A program made the translations under genes and the position numbers. The notes below the pieces were generated by a model that saw only the letters and a list, made by a program, of their open reading frames with translations, made no database searches and was not told the origin of the DNA. From Balanoglossus misakiensis (taxonomy: Eukaryota > Hemichordata), in the NCBI GenBank assembly GCA_040954595.2, contig CM082588.2:1674001-1738000 (forward strand): DNA of 64,000 nucleotides, read 5' to 3'. Position 1 is the stretch's first letter. Each line of letters begins with the position of its first letter. Of this stretch, positions 11,548-23,400 are shown one piece after another.

Positions 11548-12112
11548 ACCCATTTGGAAAGAGAAGAGATTTGGAGATAACCATATCGATACCAAACAGC
11601 ATAGGGTTCTTCTGCATTCTCAGTCGATCATGTATCTGTTCACTAACACAACAGACTGACTCATGAATCAAGGCGATGCAGACAGCTTTTATTTGTGCAA
11701 CTATGAGGAGCAGCAAACATTTATACAGTGTATTCCCAAACTATTGTATCAAGTATTTTGATGAGAATATCTGGTACATACATTTTAATTCTAAGATAAA
11801 GTCTGGGTGAATTCTCCTTTTGTTTTGTCAATTAGGCAAAAAAAACAAGAATGTGTAACAGCACCATTAAATAGTAAAAACTTTGTTCCACAAAGCGAAA
11901 TTCAGCTCAGAGATCAAGACAATTTCCTTGAAAGTCTCAAAAGGAACAATCATCCCCAAATGCATTATATCTAAACTATAAGCTGGTCAAAGCTTAAAAC
12001 TACGGTGCCCAGCACCTTAGTCGGTAAATGTTTGCGGAAGTTGGTGAGAGTGTCGGATTCTGTCCAATTGATGTCTCCACTGGTGTGGGCTGTAGTTCAC
12101 TTGTCAACGGCT
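11548..12112. other. Convergent 3' region between BLOC1S3 and the VWD-domain gene
   Basis: Non-coding. A minus-strand AATAAA at 11688-11693 could end the VWD gene transcript, which would place its 3' UTR close to the BLOC1S3 stop. No other gene is recognised. Confidence 0.45.
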
Positions 12113-15100
12113 TTATTCGCAACTGAAAAAGAAGTGAAAAAAAAGCTTGTCACGTGAGTGTAAAAAAACTCCTGAAACTCAAATTTTGTATTGTTGAAAT
12201 ACATAGACCTTTATTGTTGTAATGATAATGATAATATCACCGTGTTATAAACTTAATTGGTGTAAATAGTACACATTTTTTGTCGATCTTTATTCAGCAG
12301 ATATGCATGGAGTGCAGTGTGGTGATGTGTGTGGTACAGTGTGATGCATGGTGATGTGATTAGGCCAAAGTAAAGCATGAATGTAGCGTAGGGTAGGTAG
12401 GATTTTTTTCCTTCTACGACACTCGCCCATTAATTTAATCACTTTTTTAAATTTCAAAATGGATTTATTCAATCAATTAGTTAATTATGGGAAATATAAG
12501 TACCTCAGTTCAGGAATTCTCCAGCTCTGTCCAAACTCGACAACGTCTGTTGTCTGATAACCATCACGTTTCATGAAGTCATTGTGATCGTTGCCATCAG
12601 CGTTGCCGAGGAGACCACAAACATTCCCAATATAATCAGCGCTGGTGAGTGTAGCGTCTAATATGTGATTACTCCCGTACCATTGAAGAACCAACTTAGC
12701 CTCTTTCAGCTTGAGAGTCACGTGATCATCTTGTCGGTACACCTTGATATTCTCATCCCCTACGCTGAAGTTCGGTATGACGATTTTCTGACCATTTACC
12801 TGAAAGCAAGAGTTTATACTCAATAGTGATATCACGTAATATTAGTCCCTGTGAGTGACTCCGAGGCAAAGATTCACAGAAATATACGATGATAAATCAA
12901 TAAAGAGCAATTATCAGGAATAGAAAAGAACTTTACCTGCACACTGTTATCTTTGGCCAGACTTATTAGAAAATCATCCGCATAAACATCCACGTCAGAA
13001 ATCCTGCTTCTGATTTCTGGGCCGGTCAGATCCAGAGGTTCAAATTTCGCCATCACTTCAAACCGTGGCTTGTTGTTCTTACAGTCTCGAACCAAAGTGT
13101 GCCAACAGAGGCCGTGGTAACTGAAGTGTCGCCCGTCAAATGTGGTCAGGTGCGGGTCTCGTTTTGCTGTGCCATACATACATCTGTGTGCCACTGTTTA
13201 GAAAATTAAAGGGACATCAGCCGTAACTTTTGGCTTAAATTTCAGTATTTTTGTTCTGTGTACCAAGTGTAATTTCTTAGTCTACATCACAAAGCATTCT
13301 AGTCTGGACTTCATTCAAATGTACTTACAGAAAGTCTCGTTAATAGTCTGTAAGAGAACCTCACTTCCCTGGTATACATACACCAGTAGAGTACAATTGG
13401 TATCTTCAGTAAAGGGAGGATCCGGGTGATATAGAACGCCTAGTGTGGTCACGTGTCTGTCAAGTTGCCCGGTACCGTTGAAATTGGATGCGACTTCTCG
13501 TTGTATGGAGTAGTTTAGTGACAATGGTCTTTCGTCGGATACGTTTATTCGATTGAACCTGACTTGGATGCTGCAGTTCTGCAGACGTGTCACGTTGATG
13601 TCCACGTGTAAGGCTTCTGTGTAACAAAGCAAGAATAAACTCTAATCAAACTGTTGGCATTGTCACGGAATCGATGAACGAAACCACTTATAGGACATTT
13701 AGAAACTCCTTGACCAAACTTTTATGCAACCCAAAAATCAGACCAGGCAGTTTATTCACATATATTAGCACTCTCTTTCAATTAAGAAAAGTAGTGCGGA
13801 CAAAACTGGTAAAAACAAGTTTGAACATTTGAACAAGCAGACGGGCATCCCAGCTCGGTAGTATTAGTGTTAATACACATTAAACTATTAACGACCGGTT
13901 GATAATCTGTACAGCAAGCCAGACAAACGTCAGCTGTTGTCTCTATATAGCCTGGACGAAACTCGCGGGGTAGAATATATGAACTCCGAAAGTGTACTTT
14001 CGCCAACGGTTTTAACAAAGAAATTCAAAGGAAATACACCCATGTTAATAATAAGGAAAATATCTCGTTAATCTATAGCCCCAGACAAGAATTGATCTGG
14101 ACAAAAATCATAAAGTATCGCGTAAATACGTGAACGAAAATGTAATGTTTTATTTTTGTAAACGTCACGGCGTGTACCATAATGTTAGTATGTTTATGAA
14201 TGACATCTGTTGTCAAGATTCCATTAGAGAATTTTACTGGAAGGACAAAAAAGAAATAAACAACTCTAATTCAAACCATTAGTCTGTGGGCAGTGAAAAT
14301 ACAGCAATAACGGCAGATGATTGAAATCCTATTACGATAAACTAAAAAATCATCTTGTGAAATTATCGTGAAATCGCATTAGAAGCGACATGTGCAAGTT
14401 ATAAACAGAACATTTTCGATTACGTGTGAGCATGCGTAGTTTGATGGTTGAGTACTTCGTTGATAGTGGGGAATGGACGAAAAAAGGTTTGAGGACTGAG
14501 ACTGATGTTGTAGACAATGGAGATGAATGAGACATTGGCGGACGTTTCACTGATATGAAATCTCTCTCTGTTTTTCTGTCCGTCCATCTTTCTAAAAATA
14601 ATTCTATTGCAAAACGTATAATTTTATGAACAATATGTTGAATCAGTTTTGATAAAATATGATCACTTTACCAATGTCACGTGTGTATCGATCCGACAGT
14701 CTATCCAGTAAAATCTACGAGAAAAGAAAAAGTAATATTGAATCAAATTCATCGGAGATGCCCTCAATTATGACCTGTGAAGTTTAAGGGGTGACTGTAC
14801 ATAATTTTAGTTTATGATCTTTGTAATGACAAAAGGTAAATATGACTACAGATCTACAAAAACTTATTTTGGTTTGATAACTGTAAACGGTGTTTTAGGG
14901 ACGAGTAGAATGCAGGGTACTTTGTCGGAAAATGCGCAACACATTCTTGAAGCTTTACTGCTCAAATAGCAAACTGCAGATTTACTTCTAATAGATCTAA
15001 AAACTACTAGACTAGTATTTTGCCAACACGAAGAATTATTTAAAGACACGACTAGAATTGATTTTGTTGCAATTCAACACTTACCTGTTCGGTGTACATG

Positions 15101-15162
15101 ACAGCTACTGAGCATTGTGCCCAGACAGCCAGAAGAACAATCAGGTATCGCCACACTGCCAT
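12113..15162 (-). CDS. Secreted von Willebrand factor type D domain protein (BMPER-like VWD)
   Basis: Exons: 15162-15085 (start; hydrophobic signal peptide MAVWRYLIVLLAVWAQCSVA), 14714-14672, about 13996 down to an unresolved end near 13785, 13616-13329, 13193-12937, 12799-12504, and a terminal exon with 10 coding bases (12122-12113) giving ...PELSCE-stop. The VWD domain is in the 13193-12504 exons: DPHLTTFDGRHFSYHGLCW, then CGLLGNADGNDHNDF. These resemble BMPER/kielin and VWDE more than mucins. Upstream is a Cys-rich segment (CLACC, GCPSACSNVQTC) and a segment with seven N-glycosylation sequons. The role is not assignable beyond a secreted extracellular protein. Odd: the Cys-rich exon runs into TAA at 13782-13784 without a good phase-matched donor, so that junction or an extra exon remains unsolved. 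Confidence 0.75.
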
Positions 15163-16226
15163 TGAGAACAGATTGAGCCAACACTAAGTGTGCGAGGCGA
15201 GTTTCTTTCCGTGTCTCCTCGTCTACTACCGTCGCCCGTCTGTGTTGAGTTCGCGCTGTCTCATGTACTAGTACTTACCTCCGTTTTGTTGTTTTAGGTT
15301 TTTGTTTTGTTTGAAATTTAATTGTATTGATAGCTGGTGCTAGGTATTTGAAGACTGCAAGGTGTTGCACGCTGATTGAATCAGGCATAGTCCCCGAGGT
15401 GACTGTCCGTTTCTATCGGAATTTTATTTGGTGCACGTCATTTTACTGTTGATGGTTTTGCACATAATGATTCTGGTAATATCTGGTAATGCTGCTTTAT
15501 TGAGAATTTAGCAAAAAATGTGACAGAACAAAGATTATACTTAGTCTGTAAAACTTTGAAAGATTTGACAACCTGCATGCACATTTTCGTAAATCTTCTC
15601 TCACGACGCAAATGTCTTTTTCTTATTATACCGTATCATAATTACCAACTCAGCGAAATTCCGAATATAAATAATGTATATCTATTAATATTATTATTAT
15701 ATGGACATCTGTGCCTTAATGGTAGCTCGTCTCAACTGTTGACACCGCAACTTATACTTAGGGTAATACCATTATCATTTAATTATGTCCATACATACGA
15801 CTTTTGCTTATTTCTCTTGTAGTAATAAAAACCCTGGGTGCAACGTGCAGTAGTAGTGACGTAGTACCACCGTGTCCATGATGAAACAATCACAGAAGAC
15901 AAGATACGTTTATCTCCAGTTTGAAAAGCGTTGCGTCATCAGTGACGTTATGCCAGCGTGGAGTTGATAAAACAATATAAAATACAAAGCACATTTACAT
16001 CCGTATGTGAAAAATGCATTATTAAAAAAAAATACACTCCAGTAAGTATAATAAATTATACTATAAAACAGGATAGTCTCTTTTATTGCGATTAACGTTT
16101 TCTGTGAAGATTTTAGAGCAGGTGGTCAATAACCATTTCTCTATCTCTATCTCTACATGGACAGCTTTTCCAAGGCTTCCTTCTTTTCTCAGACTAATTT
16201 GTTGTTCTTGATGAAGTATGGCCTAG
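15163..16226. other. Intergenic region upstream of the VWD-domain gene
   Basis: AT-rich, no recognisable gene. The part next to 15162 should hold the VWD gene promoter. TGACGT-type motifs (cAMP-response-element-like) occur near 15856 and 15941, which may be chance. Confidence 0.4.
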
Positions 16227-16640
16227 CAGTCGAGAAACTGGGTAGTGAATTTGCATATTTTATCATCACCGGAGCCTCGCTTTCGAACACGCGGGCGCTG
16301 CAAACATGGCGTTCGCAACCCTCGCCGTTGTCATGTAAACACATTTTTAGAAGCGGTTTATCTCAGTTAAAAACACCGAAAGAAAAAGAAAAATCAATTT
16401 TTCTGAGGTATTATAAAGTAATTATTGGGATAACGAAAAAATCCGCCATTTTTAGCGTCATTTTCTTGCAATTAACGACCTATCTCGGCACCAGCCATTA
16501 CGGTGATTTACCGCGCTACGACGGGCCAATTTTCAGCGAACGGGTAAGGGGTCAAGGAGGTCGTGAGCCATCACGATATTTCAAACACATGATTTGGAAA
16601 GTTCAAAGGTACTTCAGTCCAAATATGGGAGTAGTGCCGC

Positions 16641-16668
16641 CTTGCAAACGCAAACGACGCAGTGTTTA
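16641..16668 (+). repeat. 28-bp direct repeat, left copy
   Basis: Matches 18921-18948 with one substitution (C/G at the eleventh base). Read in one frame, both copies encode CKRKRRSVY, so the repeat may derive from a once-coding segment. Confidence 0.8.
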
Positions 16669-16933
16669 CTGATCAAGGTCACGTACTTCCGGGTTTCGAT
16701 GTTGCGCGCAATGTGTATGCGATATGCGTTGTAGTTAGTCCTGCGTACATGTCTGTAGGTTCCCGGCGTTAATTAAAGTGAGCTTCGCGCAAGCCTTAAA
16801 GCCGCCCGGCCGCGAACCACACGATGTGGGCTAAAGGCCAACCTGCACGACCCAGTCCACCAGGGCTACAATTATTGCGGCTACGGTTATGCCATATACT
16901 GACTCTCCTTGCAAGTCACCGCGTATGTTGCAT

Positions 16934-16945
16934 GCCCCCCCCCCC
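16934..16945. repeat. Poly-C run
   Basis: Twelve consecutive C residues in the GC-rich part of the 16.2-19.2 kb element. Confidence 0.9.
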
Positions 16946-17098
16946 CGCCACGTACAGCCACACAGTTAGTAACATGCCCCCTGGCAAATACATTTGCTAG
17001 TTTTACCCAGCAATTTCATCATCACTGTCAAGGTTATCATCAACTTCGAGAACATTTTCTTCTGGCAAATCATATTCCTGTTCATCCTCAATAATTTC

Positions 17099-18437
17099 TT
17101 ATATTTCACAATTTGTGATTTCATTATCATCATTATTGGTTTCTTCTTCAATAATTTCATCAGTTTCTGTCTGCAGTTCCCTGCCCTTGTTGTTCACACA
17201 GTTCAGGCAATTACAGCCTGGGCCACACATCATGCCCTTCTTTTTGCATTTACATGTATTATTCTTGCATCCTGTTTTCTTACATTTACAATTACACTCT
17301 TTTGTGTAAAACATCACACGCTCTTGAACCTTCTGCATATTTTCCACAGAATCCTACAGTATATTTATTTTCCACATTGTATCCTGAGTTTTCATAAGGA
17401 GGAAGTGTAATGTGATGTCGGTGAGCTTGTGACCACAGTTCAGAAATAAAACACGTTCTATACCAGTGATATTTTAGTGCAGTGTCATTTGGAATTATCT
17501 CTTGCTTTGTCTGCGTTCGTACTTGTATTGTGTCTCTTATTTTACTCAGCCACTTTGTGTGTAATTCCACCGGACTGTCTGATTGGTTATTTACTTGTAT
17601 TGTTTTGTACAGATCAAAGGGGCTTGATGATTCTGAAGAAAATTCACTGTAATGTTTTTGGTAATACAGTGTACCAATAAGACGATAAAATGAAAGTAAC
17701 CCCCTTTCTCTACAGATGAATTCTGTGTCTGACAGAGTGCCAGGTGCTACACTCCCGCCTGTAATAAATTCAGCAAATTGATATAAAATTTTCAGAAAAG
17801 AGGCTTTACCATACCCAACAAAGAAAGAAATGAAATCACACCCACTTGTGATATATAATGTCTGCATTACTTTAGCTCTGATTTCTTTGTCAACTTGTGC
17901 TAAATCTGGATCATCAAGGAGTGATTCATAAAGTTTGTCGACATTTAGAAATCTGCTTTGCATGTCACATAGCAGGAGTAAGGCTTGACTCTCATTCACA
18001 TTTGTCTTGCATTGTGACAAACGTTTTTTAATCATGGTTTCGGCCATAATAATGGACTTGTCTTTTATAAATCTTTGGCGATGCTCATGGCAATGATGTT
18101 TTAGAGGTCCTGACATTTTGCACACAGACCGCAGCGATTTTTTAAACTCTTGCAGTTGATTACACACTGTTTTTATTTGTTTCACTACATTATTTTTAAC
18201 TTTACACTTATCCCGCATTTTTTTAATACAAATATTATATCGATGCTCTGCCAGTCGTACAAATGTGGAAATATGGTACTTGTAAGCTTTGTAATTATTA
18301 AATGAAGGCTTGCTAGCACTTTTAAGCCTTGCATTTAAAATATTTGCAACTTTTGTTTTTATTTCAGTTGAGTTTGTATACAGAACCTTGTTTTTTTTCC
18401 ACTTCAGAGCAGGTTTTGTTAATTTGCAACAGTGCAT
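17099..18437 (-). pseudogene. Frameshifted mobile-element-type ORF: XPG/FEN1-like region plus CXC cysteine cluster
   Basis: A 381-codon frame (18437-17292) overlaps a second frame (17347-17099). The first contains the motif TSGCDFISFFVGYGKASFLK, which resembles the GCDY...GIG metal/H2TH region of XPG/FEN1 PIN nucleases. It goes on to LYKTIQ, and HWYRTCFISELWSQA. The second continues with ENMQKVQERVMFYTKECNCK and a CXC cluster (CxCx4Cx4CxCx6CxxxCxCxxC, ending CGPGCNCLNC) and an acidic tail. I recall large uncharacterised invertebrate families with exactly this order in one frame. One extra G near 17353-17354 explains the break, so I read it as a decayed copy. The N-terminus is cut by an in-frame TAA just upstream of 18437. 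Function is unknown. Confidence 0.65.
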
Positions 18438-18920
18438 TTTTACTGACAGAGTTTATGCGTGAACGATGCACCCTCCTTGTCCACAAAGACAAGGATTGAC
18501 TCCACATACAATCACCATTTTTATGCGTTTTGTGGTTATCTGTAGTACTTAAGTAGTATAACCCTGGAAGCCAAAAATGCACCAATAAATCCGAAAAAAA
18601 TCAACTTCCCTGGTAAAACAATAGCAAAGAGATAGCTATGTTAATGTGAGACGAAAAAATGCACGTTTTAGTCATACACAAGTCCAAAGAATCATGCGTG
18701 GCACGTGGATGCACCTCAGTGACACGATCACGAACTGATGTAAACAATCAGCAGCGTGTGACCGCCATATTGGATTTTACTGGCGTCGACCACCCAAAAC
18801 CTACTCAAGTTCAATGGCCCGAAACTCCACTTTGGGAAGCTTGAGCCAAAACGAAACAATATCCGTTCAAAATATAAGATATAAAACTAATACAAAAAGC
18901 ACACTTGGAACAATTTTATG

Positions 18921-18948
18921 CTTGCAAACGGAAACGACGCAGTGTTTA
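18921..18948 (+). repeat. 28-bp direct repeat, right copy
   Basis: Same orientation as 16641-16668, although the outer 36-bp ends are inverted. The frame CKRKRRSVYFTTFARRS stays open past this copy to TAG near 19040. Confidence 0.8.
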
Positions 18949-19190
18949 TTTTACCACATTCGCTAGACGTAGCGTACAAATAATATCAGAGATCGAACAG
19001 AAATACGATAAATTTTCCACTTTCAACTCGATCAGACGATAGGTTACGTCTATCAAACCTGAGCGACGAAGTTTGGTGGCACAAATCTCACCTTTTGGTG
19101 TAGAAAAAGACGATTTTCTGAAAGTGAAAAAATACACCAACGGTTCTTGAAGTAATGGTGGCGCTGTTGAAATTCAAAGTAAAATCTTAT

Positions 19191-19226
19191 TAACATATGC
19201 AAATCCACTACCCAGTTTCTCGACTG
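19191..19226 (-). repeat. Right 36-bp inverted end of the candidate element
   Basis: Reverse complement of 16227-16262 with two substitutions. Confidence 0.85.
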
Positions 19227-20439
19227 TAGTACAGAGCTAATGAACGCCACCACTATGTCAACGCGACACAAAATGTCGCTCAAACTGTTCTGCGGAAAAT
19301 CAATATTCGATTTTTAGCAGACAATCTCCTATAAAGCTCAACGTTTGGTGGCAATGTTTAGCGTGCGTGTCTGTTTTAGTGGAGTGGGAGGACGGAGGCC
19401 AACTGAACAACTGCTCGGTTAGACTGAAAGATTGGTCGTGTGCGGGCGCTCCATCACCACAGGTAAAACCACGGTCGGTGGGGTGACCGTGGTAACACGC
19501 AACGTTTATACTGGATTGGAAATTGTGTTTTTCCTCAGATTGGGGAAAAAACGTCGCTTGAGGGCTCGCTTCTCCCCGGCCCATCAGAGACAAAAATCTG
19601 AGACACTGTTTTGGAGAATACCATCATAAACTGATGCGACAACCAGGATTGAGAACTTTGCGCAAAAAGCATTCAGAAAATTCCACTATAGGCCCTAACT
19701 ACACGACCAAACATTTCTGGCATTTTCGTTGGCGTTGACTTGGACGCAAACCAACACCAGTGATCAAGATAATTACCAAAAATGAAGACAACTGAACAAT
19801 CCATCGGCATTGTTTCCTAGAAAAACTATCATGATGGACCTTTCATCTCGCTTTGCCATTTTGTCTAGGTTTTGTCCTTTGATTTCTTAGAATTTGACAA
19901 AGGCTCTCGAACCACATATTGGTTGAAGATTATTGTGTAAATGTACCGACTGTCAGTGAAGTTATCGGTTCCCAGGCTCCACACAATTCATATTTTAAAC
20001 TTGCCCCACTATAGCTCGAAACTGTCGGACTGATTTTAAGAACTTTTCGTGGACTTGTATTCCAATATGGAGACAGTCGGTATGTGTTTATACTTCTGGG
20101 GAACAGTGTGACGGCAATTTCGTGTTTTTATTCAATCAAACCATAGTGACACATAGCGTCACAACCACTGATTGTTATTGTATGTATGTAACGTTGAGCA
20201 TGAGCTCAGTTATCGGTTTTTTTGCCAATCATTTCGTGATGATGACAAGTCAGCCCTTGACGTGAGAGGTCGCATAAGAGGTTAATATCCGGGAACTCGA
20301 CCCACAATGCTTTGCGATATTTTCCAGATTCTGTCCTGCCAGCTCGAGCATCTATATGTTGAATATGATGTAGAAAGATATGGACATTATGTGGTCGCTT
20401 CAACCGAAATGGCTTATTCCTGAGGAAAACTAACCAGAC
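19227..20439. promoter_or_regulatory. 5' flank and presumed promoter of tomosyn
   Basis: No gene is recognised in 1.2 kb. A 9-bp stem with an 8-base loop (ACCACGGTC / GACCGTGGT, 19468-19493) and a 6-bp stem GCGACA/TGTCGC (near 19263) are visible. An in-frame TAA at 20431-20433 precedes the tomosyn ATG, so translation cannot begin further upstream in this exon. Confidence 0.45.
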
Positions 20440-23400
20440 ATGTCGGCAAAGGCGACGATGAAGAAATTTGCTAGCATAGGGAGAGTGCTAGACGGGTTGC
20501 GATCGGGCTCCAACCCAGCTCCGAAGACAGAAACAGAAATCGTTGAAACGCTAACTTCAGAAGACTTCACAGTCAGTAAGGTGAGTGCTCATAAATAAAT
20601 GGCGATTTTTTTTCTTCAGCGACACAGATAGTTGGCCTATGATCGAAAATTATCTCCGTTCTGTCATCATAGGTTGTTCGTCATGGATACCCATTTGAGC
20701 CAACCGCGATGGCATACGACCCAGTGCAGAATATATTGGTCATTGGCAGCAAAAACGGTTCATTACGAATGTATCCTTAAAATCTTCATTCATTCGAGAC
20801 GACTATTTTGCCCAGTGATTGTGTGGAGAGAGAGAGAGAGAGCGAGAGATCGACCTGGTTTCAGGTAAAATAATATTTTCTCAATCATAATATGAATATT
20901 TTTCGGATGCAGGGGTATGTAGTTATTTACAAATATGAGAAGGGACAGCATTGGTAAAAAAAAATACAGGGTATTTATATCGTATCATCCATCGCATCGG
21001 TGATGCAGTTCATGGGGATGCTCTCTCAACTTGTCAATTATGTAAATATCGTACGCCTTCTAAGCAATATCGCTTGTAATCACACATATATTGCGAGGCA
21101 GAATATCATTTCCGCGCTTTGTTTTCAAATGAGAAATTGAAACGAACAAGCCCGGCGATGAAATGTACACGCAGGTTTTGTTGTGGGTGGTTTTTAAATG
21201 CCTGGGGAACAGCCCACTTTGTACAAATAGACACTGCTATACAGCACAGTGCAAGCGAGGTGTAGGTAATATCTAGCACTGACGTCATATGCATATTATA
21301 TTAATAGGAGTGCATGAAAGATGTAGAGATCAAACTGCATTATGAGCATCGGTCTAGTTTGTTGATGTGTAAATAAATGGTAGGCCTTTGAACTTGAAAT
21401 TGCTAGTGAGAATTAAAATAATCGGGGGGGGGGGGTTTCATCAATTTGATTTTTAAGTACAATTATGTACTTAGAGGGAAAGCACATATTTACTACAAAT
21501 TTTTATCAATGCCAAAGGGCATGTCATGTAAGAATGACTTATCTGATCTGCTGATGTAGTTTTGCAAGTTTGATTTTTTGTAAAGTTTCTGATTTTAATT
21601 TTTTCCAGACAATAATTGTACTACTACATGTATATAGAATGATTCTTTTTGCAACATGCAAACTGAAAGTTTTATGTTTGATATTTGCTTTTTATTCTTT
21701 AATATATCAGAAATACATAAGATCTCAATCATTTTATTTATTTTACATCATAAAAGCTTTACACTCATCTCCTAAAATCTAGTGTGATACAAGTAATCTG
21801 GTGGCTTTTCCACTGGAGTTCCACCCTATGAGTTATTGCCAGGAGAGTTTGGTTCTATAGCCGCAGATTTCCAAGTTAATGACCATTTCATTATACACAT
21901 AATGTTTACTATATCATTATGTTTATACTATTCTGCTGTTTGCTTTATGCAGCCATGCATGTATTGATTTTTAATTTCTTTTGTGGCGTAGACTATATAG
22001 TTTCATGTATGATTTCTGTCACTGTGTCAGTGTTGTGTTTTAAACATAGATTACACATCTGTGAATTTATTCAGTCATTTTATACATTCAAACCAGGGAC
22101 AATACTTTTTATTCAAAACAAGGGCATATGATTAACAGTAACCTTTATATTGTATTCTTGTAGTGTGCGGGTTATACTATTTTAACTCGCACATATCATA
22201 CAAATGTATGTATAGTGACTATAATCAGTAATGAGGCAATGCTGTTTGTAAAAGATAATGAAAAAAACAGATCTCTATTTAAGTATGGTCTGTCAGTGAT
22301 GAGTGTGGTCTCCTGTCAAATATCCATCAAGTGTTAATTGACAGTTTCCTGGAAATACTTTGTCCCTCCATCGCAAAACTGGGGACCGTCACTCTTCAGA
22401 ATATTGATTGAATTTTTTGTGGTAAACATAGCATTCCGTGAGTTACTGATGAACCCCTATGTTCAGAGAATGACATGTGAAACATGGTATTTGAGAAATT
22501 CACTATTTCTTACTTCTCAAACTATAACAAGGTGGAAACACTCAAGATTGAGCTGTCGATGGTTCAGACATATTTTATGTGTAGATGACTAAAAGGGTAT
22601 TTGAAACCATGTGACGTGAGAAGATATTGATTAATTTTTTTATTGAAATACCAGTAGTCAAGCCAAAGTAAAATGCATTACTAATACTGATATAGCATAA
22701 ATTAATACAGAGACTCTGTGTAATATTGCTCACTGAATATTATGTTTACATTTGATTAATGCAGGAAATCTGTAGTCTTGCTATCATTACTTAAAGCCCT
22801 AAAAGCTGCCAATTTTTGCATTATTTTCATGATTTTATTTACCAACTTAGATTGGTCCATATAAATAATATTACTAATAGGTACACATTCACATCTCATC
22901 GACTCCCGATTGTGGCCGTATGTTGCAATTTGAACAAGTGATATATTAAATGGGTGCCACACCCATTTAATAAACCCTGTACAAAGAGTACATAAGTATT
23001 ATGGTATGCGTCGCCAAGAGATGACAAACTGATGCAAATACAGGTAATATGGGAGGATTTTAAAGGATAAGGAGAAGATTTAAAGTATTTTATAATTGTA
23101 GAAAAAATATGTGAAATTTGGCTGCTCATGGGGCTTTAATCTTTGAGAATGTTTTTGTATGAACAGGAATTTTGATCATTTAAGAATGTTGGAGACATTG
23201 CAAACAAGAGTAGACGATTAAAATTCCATTTGCAGCTTCATGCACTGGGAAAATCAAATATTTATGTTTCATATAATTTATTTTATTTCTTGTGTTGGTT
23301 TCAGTCCAGTGCAGTTCAGTTAGCTGTAGCCAGCTAATCTTGCAAGCAGTTTTAATTGATTTTAATTAAATTAAATTTTTAGATCCAAGAAAGTTTATTA

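Larger units (their letters stand above)
16227..19226. mobile_element. Candidate DNA-transposon-like unit with 36-bp inverted ends
   Basis: The 36 bases at 16227-16262 (starting CAGTCGAGAAACTGGGTAGT) recur in reverse complement at 19191-19226 with 34/36 identity. They enclose 3.0 kb containing a decayed minus-strand ORF with a CXC cysteine cluster. Inside, a 28-base direct repeat (CTTGCAAACGSAAACGACGC...) sits at 16641-16668 and 18921-18948 with one mismatch. The trinucleotide TAG abuts both outer ends and could be a 3-bp target duplication, but that short a match can be chance. GC- and CpG-rich patches occur at 16260-16340 and 16680-16880, unlike the surroundings. I do not recognise the superfamily. 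Confidence 0.5.

Noticed and set aside
16157-16672. 171-codon plus-strand open frame ending PCKRKRRSVY
   Set aside because: No family recognised, it spans the left inverted end of the candidate element, and composition is unlike the conserved genes; kept only as a possible decayed element segment.
19300-19593. 97-codon minus-strand open frame
   Set aside because: No recognisable motif and no conserved splice context; probably chance in the tomosyn 5' flank.
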